A DNA stretch of 64,000 bases from Halonatronum saccharophilum DSM 13868 (GTDB taxonomy: Bacteria; Bacillota; Halanaerobiia; Halobacteroidales; Halobacteroidaceae): NCBI RefSeq assembly GCF_000517025.1, contig NZ_KI912094.1:480701-544700 (forward strand), written 5' to 3'. Below are positions 1 to 7,335 of the stretch, in pieces; the stretch's first letter is position 1, and each line of letters opens with the position of its first letter. The notes below the pieces were generated by a model, which did no database searches, was not told the origin of the DNA, and saw nothing but the letters and a program-made list of their open reading frames with translations. A program made the position numbers and the translations under genes.

Positions 1-681
1 TGCATATTGGGCAACATTACCAAAACCTTGGATAGAAGCACTGGTATTCTCTGCTTTGATATTCAACTCCCTTAATGCTTCACGAACCGTATAAATGACT
101 CCAAAACCTGTAGCTTCTGTTCTACCTAATGAACCTCCCATTTCAACAGGTTTACCAGTAATGAACCCTGGTGTTCTTTCTCCAACTATTGTCTCATATT
201 CATCTAACATCCAAAGCATATGCTTTGCATTGGTCATTACATCTGGCGCTGGAACATCAATATTAGGACCCATATCCTTGACTAGTTGCCTTACCCAGCC
301 ACGACACAATCTCTCTTGTTCTCTTTCAGTCATACTTCTAGGATCGCATATCACTCCACCCTTACCACCACCTAATGGAATATCAACAACAGCACACTTC
401 CATGTCATCCACATAGCTAATGCCCTTACTGTATCTACAGTCTCTTGTGGGTGAAAACGAATCCCACCTTTTGCTGCTCCTCTAGCATTATTGTGTTGAA
501 TACGGTATCCTTTAAAGACCTTGGTACTACCATCATCCATCTTAACTGGAATCAAACAATGATACTCATTCATAGGTTCACGCAATAAATCACATGTAGC
601 TTTGTCTAAACCAATCCTTTCTGCTACACTATCAAATTGTGCTTGAGCATTTTTATATGGGTTATAAGAATTTACACTCAT
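1..681 (-). CDS. gdhA: Glutamate dehydrogenase, N-terminal part (cut by window edge)
   Basis: Oxidative deamination of glutamate to 2-oxoglutarate, or the reverse, in the cytoplasm. Only the first 227 codons lie in the window; the rest continues to the left. Visible marks are the substrate-binding glycine-rich loop PLGGGKGG at residues 102-109 with its lysine at 107, the preceding ARGAAKGGIRFHP stretch, and the start of the Rossmann fold with GFGNVA near 219-224. The ATG at 681 follows a strong AAGGAGGAG ribosome site. The gene has its own promoter and a leader of about 200 bases upstream. Family members of this type are about 410-430 residues. Whether it uses NAD or NADP cannot be seen from this half. 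Confidence 0.95.
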   Translation of the reverse strand, partial: MSVNSYNPYKNAQAQFDSVAERIGLDKATCDLLREPMNEYHCLIPVKMDDGSTKVFKGYRIQHNNARGAAKGGIRFHPQETVDTVRALAMWMTWKCAVVDIPLGGGKGGVICDPRSMTEREQERLCRGWVRQLVKDMGPNIDVPAPDVMTNAKHMLWMLDEYETIVGERTPGFITGKPVEMGGSLGRTEATGFGVIYTVREALRELNIKAENTSASIQGFGNVAQYA

Positions 682-790
682 TTTACTCCTCCTTATTATT
701 TATGTATTGCTTACGTTCGTAACAAACATTAATAAAAAGTCATACCTCCAGTCCTTATAATTTCTTATTTGGCTACTTTTAATATATTAG

Positions 791-816
791 TTAGTGAATG
801 TGAACATATTCACTAA
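791..816 (-). promoter_or_regulatory. Perfect hairpin in the glutamate dehydrogenase leader
   Basis: A 9-base perfect inverted repeat (TTAGTGAAT and ATTCACTAA) surrounds an 8-base loop in the 5' leader between the promoter and the gdh start. It has no long U run after it, so it is more likely an operator or an RNA stability element than a terminator. No known riboswitch was recognised. Confidence 0.4.
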
Positions 817-884
817 TCTTTTTAAAAAAACACTTCACTCTCCCTGCTATAATTTCTATGTATAATTATTACAATTTTCTTGTA

Positions 885-913
885 ATTATAACATATGTTA
901 CTTTGCTTGTAAA
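885..913 (-). promoter_or_regulatory. Sigma-70 promoter for glutamate dehydrogenase
   Basis: On the minus strand a TTTACA -35 box (908-913) and a perfect TATAAT -10 box (885-890) are separated by exactly 17 bases. Transcription would start near 878, giving a leader of about 200 bases before the ATG at 681. Confidence 0.75.
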
Positions 914-946
914 CTATAATCAAAGAGATTAAGTGATTTTAAATTT

Positions 947-1417
947 CTAGTCTAATGTCATCGTCATCCAGATTATCTCATCCTTAATATCAGGTTGGAT
1001 CTTATCCTCTATAAACCCCACATTTTTGTAAAAATCTAAGCCTGTTCTGCTGCTAGGAACATAAAATCTCTCCACTCCTTTTTTCTTAACAGATTCCAAT
1101 AGCTTGTTAAAGATAAACCTTCCTATTCCCATTCTATGTAATTCTGGTTTAATGAAGAAGTTTGATATGGAATACTTAGGCGAGTCACCATCACCGAAGT
1201 TAGCAATTGCCCCTGTTCCAACTACCTCTCCATCATTTTCGACTACATATACTTCCTTCCACCTCATCTGCTCTCTCAACTTTTCTGGCTTATTATGATT
1301 CTTAAACTTCTCGCATATCTCTTTTGAATGATCATTAATCATCACTTCATCAAAATTACTCTTAATCAACTGCCAAATAGAATTAATATCCTTCTCCTCT
1401 GCTCTTCTGATCTTCAT
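947..1417 (-). CDS. GNAT family N-acetyltransferase
   Basis: A 156-residue single-domain acetyltransferase of unknown acceptor substrate. The acetyl-CoA loop (motif A) is HRMGIGR at residues 94-100, preceded by the usual ISNFFIKPE beta-strand. The C-terminal part (DFYKNVGF) matches GNAT motif B, which closes the fold. Length is normal for the family, so it appears intact. It is the first gene of the accessory tract left of 6.7 kb and ends in TAG. Confidence 0.85.
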   Translation of the reverse strand: MKIRRAEEKDINSIWQLIKSNFDEVMINDHSKEICEKFKNHNKPEKLREQMRWKEVYVVENDGEVVGTGAIANFGDGDSPKYSISNFFIKPELHRMGIGRFIFNKLLESVKKKGVERFYVPSSRTGLDFYKNVGFIEDKIQPDIKDEIIWMTMTLD

Positions 1418-1445
1418 CCTATTTCTATCCTCCTAAATTATCTAA

Positions 1446-1907
1446 CTAGTTTACATCTCCTAAGTACACTTTATTATCAAAAGCAATTTCCTCTCTAATT
1501 ACCTTCTTTAGTACTTTGGGATATAAGTTATAATTATTCAACTTATCTAAGTCAACCCATTCGATACCAATCTGCATATCATCTGGCGCTACTCCATCAG
1601 CCACTTCTACACCCTTTTTCAACTTACCTTCAAAGATGTACTCTACTTGGTGAACATCTGAATCCCATTAAGCAAATTGGTGATTTCTGCCTATATACTC
1701 TCTGATGAATACTATATCTCCCACCTCTATATCTACCCCAATCTCCTCTCTACATTCTCTTCTTAGGGCATCCTCTAGTCTTTCAAACTTATTCTGACCT
1801 CCTCCAGGAAGTAAATAAAAGACCTCAAGCTGACTTTTATTCTTCGTTAGAAGAACCTTACCATTCTTAATGATTATAGCTTTTGCTGAATTTCTTATTG
1901 AATTCAA
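1446..1907 (-). pseudogene. NUDIX hydrolase with in-frame TAA
   Basis: A NUDIX pyrophosphohydrolase broken by one stop codon. The first part carries the complete NUDIX box (G-x5-E-x7-REC-x-EE-x-GV). Reading then stops at TAA (1668-1670), just after NHQFA. The same frame stays open beyond it for another 73 codons, giving WDSDVHQVEYIFEGKL and a plausible family C-terminus that ends at TAG (1446-1448). Relatives usually have Glu at the interrupted site, so a GAA-to-TAA change is the simplest explanation. The best start is the TTG at 1907, because AAAGGAGG lies 7 bases upstream of it; an ATG at 1934 would place that site inside the coding region. Confidence 0.8.
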
Positions 1908-2012
1908 TTTGAAACCTCCTTTCATTTTATTCAAATTAAAATAATTATTATCATTAACCTTTAAAGATTCTCATCATTTCTACTCACCTTATCCTCTATA
2001 AAGTCATATACC

Positions 2013-2861
2013 CTAACAATCTCCTCTATTTGTTAAATAATCTCTAAATAAAGAGTAATTCTTTAAAGAAAGATGCATATGAAGATAGTGAGTTCGCCTT
2101 TGAGGAGAACCCTTTACAAGATAACATCTATCTGCTACCCCACATTCCCCTCTAAATTGATAGCCTATCCCCTCAAGCTTACTAATAATAACCTTGTTTC
2201 TCTCTTTTAAACCCCTTACTCCTATTCCTATATCAATAATCGGTTTAGCTGGTATCCTGGGTATTGATGTACTACCTATATGCTCAATGCTCTCAATCCA
2301 TTCACCTATTACATCTTCAATTATTATTCTTTCATTTTCAAATATGCCTCTCCAAAGCTTAGTGTAAGGAACTAATGATACCTTTTTATTACTCAATCCA
2401 AGCATAACTTCCTTTGGAAAGAGAGTTGGTATATACTTTGGCGTTAAGAACTTATGAAACTGATTATGTATTAGTAAGACTTCTTGAGGATGAAACCACC
2501 TATAACTAAAGATTAATCCCTCATCCTCTCCTTCACCCTCTACTTTATGTTCCCAAGAATCTGGAGTCTCTGTGGAAACTCTAATCAGAAAGAAGTGCCT
2601 ATTTACCTCCTTGCCTAAATAGGGTTTAAAGTGGGTTGCCTCTCCTAATTTCTTGATTATTTGAAACTTCTTCAAACCTGTCTCTTCATAGACCTCCCTC
2701 TTAACTGCCTCTTCCAAATCCTCGCTTTTATCAACTGTCCCACCAGGTATTTGAAGGGACGCCTCAGGGTAATCCTTATGTGAGAATACAAGCAATTCAT
2801 CATAACCTCTCTTGGTCTCTCTTAGTATATAAGCTGAAACCTTCTTGATTGGTCCCGTCAT
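2013..2861 (-). CDS. NUDIX hydrolase fused to GrpB (UPF0157) nucleotidyltransferase-like domain, C-terminus shortened
   Basis: A 282-residue two-domain protein. Residues 1-150 form a NUDIX domain with an intact box from G41 to L63, including REVYEETGL. Residues from about 162 onward resemble GrpB/UPF0157, a nucleotidyltransferase-fold family. The VPYTKLWRGIFENE opening and the EHIGSTSIPRIPAKPIID block at 193-210 are typical of that family. The GrpB part stops at FRDYLTNRGDC, roughly 40 residues short of usual family members. A +1 frame continues open for about 20 codons without looking like GrpB. The fusion may be a real bifunctional protein or a decayed one. The substrate is unknown. Confidence 0.7.
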   Translation of the reverse strand: MTGPIKKVSAYILRETKRGYDELLVFSHKDYPEASLQIPGGTVDKSEDLEEAVKREVYEETGLKKFQIIKKLGEATHFKPYLGKEVNRHFFLIRVSTETPDSWEHKVEGEGEDEGLIFSYRWFHPQEVLLIHNQFHKFLTPKYIPTLFPKEVMLGLSNKKVSLVPYTKLWRGIFENERIIIEDVIGEWIESIEHIGSTSIPRIPAKPIIDIGIGVRGLKERNKVIISKLEGIGYQFRGECGVADRCYLVKGSPQRRTHYLHMHLSLKNYSLFRDYLTNRGDC

Positions 2862-2915
2862 TATATCTAATCTCCTCTCAATAGTAGTGATTGTCTAAAA
2901 TAATTTAATATAAAA

Positions 2916-3524
2916 CTATATATCTTCTAACAAGCTATACTTATACATCTCTAAGCAATCACTATTATTGCTCAATGTATCCATTGTAATCTTTACAGGT
3001 TCTACATAGATAGTTGGATAATCCTTCTCATTGTAATGGGAACGAACAGGAAAGGCTAATATCTCTTTATCTATAGAAAATTGGGCATTGACACCCTCCT
3101 TATTTCCTCTAGCATCAAGCCTAATCCACCTCTTAAGCCCCGATAGATAGACACCATTTAGGGCATGAATGCAATATCCAGTATCTGGTGTATCACCCAA
3201 GGTCAACCGCTGATAGCAGAAACCTGTTGGTATCCCTCCCCCTCTAAGTAGAGCTGCTAAGAGATTAGACTTTGCATAGCAGATTCCCTCTTTAAAGGCC
3301 AAGACCTCAGAGGCACTTCTGGTAATGCGTCTGCTTTGTATATCCTATGAATGAGCAATCTCGTCTCTCACAAATTCAAAGGCTCTTCTCACCTTATCAA
3401 GCTCACTATCACAACCTTCATATAACTCTTCAACCTTCTCTCTAATTAAGAGATGGCTCCAATCAACACCACGACTTTCTCCTAAGTAGTCCTTCAAATT
3501 ATTACTTTCCAAAGTTATCTTCAT
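2916..3524 (-). pseudogene. Transglutaminase-like protein with in-frame TAG
   Basis: A transglutaminase/cysteine-protease-fold protein whose reading frame is interrupted by TAG at 3345-3347 (codon 60). Upstream it reads VRDEIAHS; downstream it continues as DIQSRRITRSASEVL. Relatives have Trp between these two segments, so TGG to TAG is the likely change. The catalytic triad lies after the stop: Cys82 in GICYAK, His120 in YCIHALNG and Asp137 in WIRLDARGN. The ATG at 3524 overlaps the stop codon of the upstream PhzF-like gene in an ATGA arrangement, so the two genes were translationally coupled. The part after the stop is complete. Confidence 0.75.
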
Positions 3525-4324
3525 AAGTTGACCCTAATCTCTTCTACTAACAACTCTCCCTTTAATGTGGTTATCGCTTTCCCTGATATTAAGATCCGCT
3601 CTTTAAGTATATCTAATTTAAGTAATCCTTCTCTCTTAGATAATTGCTTAGCTGTTAATTTATCTTTATTGAGATTTTTTTGCCAATAAGACCCTAAGCA
3701 ACAATGAGCAGAACCTGTTACAGGGTCTTCATCTACTCCTAAAGATGGGTAAAAGCACCTAGATACAAAGTCAATCTCTGGGTTATTGGATTTACTTGTT
3801 ACGATAACTCCTCTAGATTCAACCCTCTTCCACAGATTTAAATCTGGCTCTAACTTTCTTAGCTCTTCTCCATCTTCTACCTCTACAAGATACTCAAGCC
3901 TGTTCTTGCCTATGTATTTAAAAGCTATTCCTAACCCTTTGATTAAATCCTCTGGAGGATCTACCTCCTCCTCCTTTTCCAATGGAAAATTCAATTGAAT
4001 CCAATCTCCATCTTTTATTGCCGTTAATAAACCACTTTGGGTATTGAATTTAATCTCTTTCTCCTTTGCAACCCCTTCTTCCCATAATATATGAGCACTT
4101 GCCAAGGTAGCATGACCACATAGATCGACTTCAGTTTCTGGTGTAAACCACCTTAATGAAAATCCATCTCCTTCTTTAAGTAAAAAAGCTGTCTCAGATA
4201 GATTCATCTCATTGGCGACATTTTGCATCCATTTATCAGACCTTTGCTCACCTATAATACATACCGCAGCTGGATTTCCTTTATAAGCTTTATCTGTAAA
4301 AGCATCAACTATATAAATATTCAT
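3521..4324 (-). CDS. PhzF family isomerase/epimerase-like protein
   Basis: A 267-residue member of the PhzF (phenazine-biosynthesis-like, DAP-epimerase fold) family. The substrate cannot be predicted. The conserved active-site Glu is in NLSETAF (residue 44). The EVDLCGHATLAS block and the GVDEDPVTGSAHC block mark the two pseudo-symmetric halves. Length is normal and the gene appears intact. The start is the ATG at 4324 (MNIYIVDAFT), which follows GGAGGG at a normal distance; an in-frame upstream extension adds only low-complexity residues. It ends in an ATGA overlap with the broken transglutaminase-like gene. Confidence 0.85.
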   Translation of the reverse strand: MNIYIVDAFTDKAYKGNPAAVCIIGEQRSDKWMQNVANEMNLSETAFLLKEGDGFSLRWFTPETEVDLCGHATLASAHILWEEGVAKEKEIKFNTQSGLLTAIKDGDWIQLNFPLEKEEEVDPPEDLIKGLGIAFKYIGKNRLEYLVEVEDGEELRKLEPDLNLWKRVESRGVIVTSKSNNPEIDFVSRCFYPSLGVDEDPVTGSAHCCLGSYWQKNLNKDKLTAKQLSKREGLLKLDILKERILISGKAITTLKGELLVEEIRVNL

Positions 4325-4347
4325 CTTTTGTACCCTCCCCCTCCCTC

Positions 4348-4569
4348 TTAGGATTCTTCCCTTAACCATCTTCTACATTGCTCTATTCTCTTACCATCAT
4401 CCCCCTGCTCTTTATCATAAGCAAATTGCTCTAATAAATCACAAGGAAATGTATCACATTCTCCACAATGTAAAGAACCCTTTTCTTCACAACAGGATTT
4501 AACAGGACATTCATCTCCTAGGTCGCAATAATCTATAAAACTCCTTGATATATCCTTCTTTATTTTCAA
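4348..4569 (-). pseudogene. DUF3795-like cysteine-rich protein, N-terminus missing
   Basis: A 73-codon reading frame matching only the C-terminal half of the DUF3795 family. It has the repeated Cys pattern CPVKSCCEEKG and HCGECDTFPC, then a short helix ending RRWLREES. The usual family N-terminus is absent. The frame starts inside the 3' end of the neighbouring methyltransferase frame, so this looks like the distal product of a deletion that joined two genes. Cysteines suggest metal or Fe-S binding. The function is unknown. Confidence 0.5.
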
Positions 4570-4954
4570 CCTCTCCCAATACTGTCACCATATATACAAC
4601 ATCAAAACTATCATCTTCAAAGGGAAAGTCAATCCCATTACATAGATGATATTCGACGTTAAAGACCTTCTTCTTAGTCAACCTCTTCTGGGCAATATCA
4701 AGCATCTCTTGTTGAATATCTGCCAATATCAATTTACCATTACTTAAAGACTTAGCTACTTTAACACTAAAATAACCAGGGCCAACACCTAATTCAAGAA
4801 CATTATAATCATCCTTTAAATCAAGACGCTCAATTAATTTTTTAGGTGAGAGAAATATATTTCTCAATGGGATTAGCAAGGTAAATGCAAATTGATATGG
4901 GAATACCCCTTTCTTAGCAACTCTATTGATAACAGATGACTTCTTACCCTTCAT
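4511..4954 (-). pseudogene. Class I SAM-dependent methyltransferase, C-terminus missing
   Basis: The frame encodes the N-terminal part of a class I methyltransferase. The SAM-binding motif I is VLELGVGPG (residues 52-60). The motif II/III region follows with LADIQQEML and the DVVYMVTVLGEV strand. It stops abruptly at RLLRPRR, where relatives read RLLKPGG and continue for some 40-60 residues more. The ATG at 4954 follows a strong GGAGGAGGGG site and is preferred over an upstream TTG at 4981. The 3' end overlaps the DUF3795-like remnant in another frame, consistent with a deletion junction near 4530. Confidence 0.65.
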
Positions 4955-5044
4955 CTCTTCCCCTCCTCCAACTAATGACAAAATCTACCTTGAGTATAAG
5001 AAGACTAAATGATCTTTCTGGTCTAATCTAATCAGCCATCTCTA

Positions 5045-5482
5045 TTACTCAATTATCTCTTCTAAAGTCTTCACTGTATAGTCAACATATCCATAGCATC
5101 TCTTAATCATCTGCTTTGATTTAAAAACCTCTTGTCCTTCAGGGGTCAATAAACTGCATCCATCTAGAAGTTTCTTGCAATTTATTGTGCCATATTTATC
5201 TTCGAACTTATCAATTAACTCTCTTACTTTTGAGTATGCCTCTTCTTGTTTCTCTTTATCTTCACTCTCACCTCTCCCATATAAGAGGCTTAAGACTAAA
5301 ATCCCACCAGAAACTGCACCACAGACCTCTTGCTTTCTACCCATCCCTCCACCAAAACCATTTGCTAATCTCAAAGCTAAATCCTTTGAGATATTCACCT
5401 TATCAGAATAAGAGAATATTAGTGACTGAGCACAGTTGTAACCTTCCCTGAATTTATTTACTCCAACCTCTGATCGACTCAT
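5045..5482 (-). CDS. C_GCAxxG_C_C family protein
   Basis: A 145-residue protein of the C_GCAxxG_C_C family, found widely in anaerobes and sometimes a selenoprotein. The visible signature is YNCAQSL near residue 17, GRKQEVCGAVSGG near 50-60, then NCKKLLDGC and a C-terminal RCYGYVDY. The conserved cysteines suggest redox or metal binding, but no reaction is established for the family. The frame is complete and starts at an ATG at 5482 after an AAGGATGG-like site. It sits between two broken methyltransferase genes. Confidence 0.8.
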   Translation of the reverse strand: MSRSEVGVNKFREGYNCAQSLIFSYSDKVNISKDLALRLANGFGGGMGRKQEVCGAVSGGILVLSLLYGRGESEDKEKQEEAYSKVRELIDKFEDKYGTINCKKLLDGCSLLTPEGQEVFKSKQMIKRCYGYVDYTVKTLEEIIE

Positions 5483-5507
5483 TTTTAATCCATCCTTATT
5501 ATTTAAT

Positions 5508-6117
5508 CTATCTTGGCGTAGCCTTTAAACTATAAGAGAGAGGCACCTTGCCCTCAAAATGGGAGTAATAAGAGAGGTCTTCACCATCTAGCTTTGACCC
5601 TCCCATACCTTGGACACATTTATCATACTCCTCTGGCTCTTGGTCAAAATATGGATATTCAACTTCAAGGGTTCCCTCAGCCATCTGCTCTCTATTAAAG
5701 AGATCAGCAAAAGGGTGCCCTTCATGAATATAGAAGAAACCATCATCCTTTAAGAAGTGACTAACGGTTCTCCCCCACTTCATCAAATCGGATAACCAGC
5801 CAATAGCTCCATCAGATGTAAAGACTATATCATATTCACCTTGATGATTATCCATAAACTCCATAATATCTGATGCAATAAAATCAACATTTCCAACACC
5901 TAAGTCCTCAGCTAACTTCTTGGCATAATAGATATTCTCTGGAACCAAATCAACACCAGTAACATCTGCCCCCATCTTTGCTAACATAATGGTATCTGCA
6001 CCTGTATTACATTGTAAGTGAAGAACCTTCTTGCCTGATATACCTCCTAATTCTTTGGCTATAATAGGATTTAATTTATAGTCATTTTCTTCAAACTGCT
6101 TTTTAAAGTTATTTCCT
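5508..6117 (-). pseudogene. Class I SAM-dependent methyltransferase fragment, truncated at both ends
   Basis: An open frame of about 200 codons without a usable start. Reading from 6117 gives NNFKKQFEEN, then GKKVLHLQCNTGADTIM (SAM motif I), GADVTGVD, the DIVFTSDGAIGWL strand and an HEGHPFADLF segment. Full-length relatives are about 260-270 residues. Here about 45 residues are missing at the front, where the frame runs into the stop of the upstream GNAT gene, and perhaps 70-80 at the back. An internal ATG at 5987 would start inside motif I, so it cannot give a functional enzyme. Confidence 0.7.
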
Positions 6118-6732
6118 CTATTTTATTAACTCTTTTTTCAACATACCCCAATGTGAAATATCACTTCCAGGAACTCTATCTGCACAAACTACTTCAAAGC
6201 CATACCTTTGGTAGATTGGGAGATTATCAGAGTCATGTGTCTCTAAATATATAGGTTGGCCCTTCTCCTTGGCCAACTCCAACACTGGAAGCATTAGCTT
6301 ACTTGCAATCCCTTGGCCCTGCTTTTTAGGGTCAACACCGAGCAGTATTATATATTGATGTGGACTTTTTATACTATTTTCATGCAGTTTCAAAGAAAAA
6401 TCATCAAATTCACTAAATTTCCTCCCTACTTCTGCTCCCAATTTAAATAAAGATAACCCTCCAGATCTTAAAGATCTAAAGAAAGTGAAGTTATAATCTT
6501 TATAATCAGAAAACAATATGATCCCTTCAAGTTCAGGAGAAGTTGCATAAGCCTCTCCATAGATAATAACATACTTGATAATAAACCTAAGGACAGCCTG
6601 CAAATTTTCTTGATTATGCTTTGCCCCTAAAACATACCTAAACATCGGATAATTATAAAAAGACTTTGCTAAAATCTTAGCCCCTTTATCAGCATCCTTC
6701 TTTTTTAACTTATATAATTCTTTAATATCCAT
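6118..6732 (-). CDS. GNAT family N-acetyltransferase
   Basis: A 204-residue acetyltransferase. Motif A, GVDPKKQGQGIASKLM, binds acetyl-CoA and is followed by the PIYQRYGFEVV strand-helix that closes the fold. An extended N-terminal part with a KSFYNYPMFRYVLG segment resembles GNATs annotated near peptide or antibiotic acetylation, but the acceptor is unknown. The ATG at 6732 follows AAGGTGA. The gene appears intact. It ends directly against a truncated methyltransferase frame and contains two TTGGCCC heptamers. Confidence 0.85.
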   Translation of the reverse strand: MDIKELYKLKKKDADKGAKILAKSFYNYPMFRYVLGAKHNQENLQAVLRFIIKYVIIYGEAYATSPELEGIILFSDYKDYNFTFFRSLRSGGLSLFKLGAEVGRKFSEFDDFSLKLHENSIKSPHQYIILLGVDPKKQGQGIASKLMLPVLELAKEKGQPIYLETHDSDNLPIYQRYGFEVVCADRVPGSDISHWGMLKKELIK

Positions 6733-6902
6733 TTTAATTCACCTTATCTTCTTCTATAAGTAATATATAGATAATTAGTTATATATTTAAAAATAAATCA
6801 TTATCTCAAAATGATTTTGATATTAATAAAAAAATATCATTACCTTGTAATTCTATATGATAAATTATATACCTCCTATTACTTGAAATATAATTAAATC
6901 TA

Positions 6903-6933
6903 AACAAAAATAAGACCAACTACTGTTGGTCTT
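6903..6933 (-). terminator. Rho-independent terminator after the YqgF-like gene
   Basis: A perfect 9-base stem (AAGACCAAC / GTTGGTCTT) with a 4-base loop is followed on the minus strand by an ATTTTTG run. It lies just past the stop codon of the YqgF-like gene and separates the LPS-side genes from the accessory tract to the left. Confidence 0.8.
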
Positions 6934-6951
6934 ATAATAAATTCTTAACTA

Positions 6952-7335
6952 TTAATCTTTTAAGTGCCTCTCTACCAAAATCACTGCTACATAGTCATCT
7001 ATGGGTTGGAGAGGTGTCTGTAAAGATAGAGGAATTAACCTCCTCCACCCTTTAGGAGGATTTTCCTTCCAATAATAGTCCCGAGCTTCTAAAGTTGATT
7101 TATATTCATCTACCAAGATAATTTCAGAAAAATACCTTGAGAGTTTCTTCTGAAAATCTTCACTCTTAGTTCCATCACCTAGTACCACCTTCTGGATATT
7201 AAATTGGCCCTTTAACTCTTTGACCTTCTTTTCCATCTTTGAAGTGGACACTACCTCCTTAAAGTAACGATTAAGCTTAGAATCTAAGACCGCAATTCCA
7301 CACTTATCCCGACCTGGATCAATTCCTAAGATCAT
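6952..7335 (-). CDS. YqgF/RuvX-like RNase H-fold protein
   Basis: A 127-residue protein with the RNase H-like opening MILGIDPGRDKCGIAVLD and a second strand reading VVLGDGT. These match the YqgF/RuvX family (pre-16S rRNA maturation nuclease and relatives). The DDYVAVILVERHL end supplies the usual C-terminal acidic residues. Its start overlaps the DUF3084 gene upstream by 4 bases, so the two are probably co-translated. It is somewhat diverged from canonical RuvX, so a role beyond rRNA processing is possible. A strong terminator follows. Confidence 0.7.
   Translation of the reverse strand: MILGIDPGRDKCGIAVLDSKLNRYFKEVVSTSKMEKKVKELKGQFNIQKVVLGDGTKSEDFQKKLSRYFSEIILVDEYKSTLEARDYYWKENPPKGWRRLIPLSLQTPLQPIDDYVAVILVERHLKD

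Noticed and set aside
682..884. Riboswitch in the long glutamate dehydrogenase leader (glutamine or other)
   Set aside because: Only one simple hairpin is visible and no known aptamer core was recognised.
947..6732. The array of small accessory enzymes might be an integron cassette array
   Set aside because: I see no attC-like imperfect palindromes between the genes and no integrase in the window, and several genes overlap or are translationally coupled, unlike cassettes.
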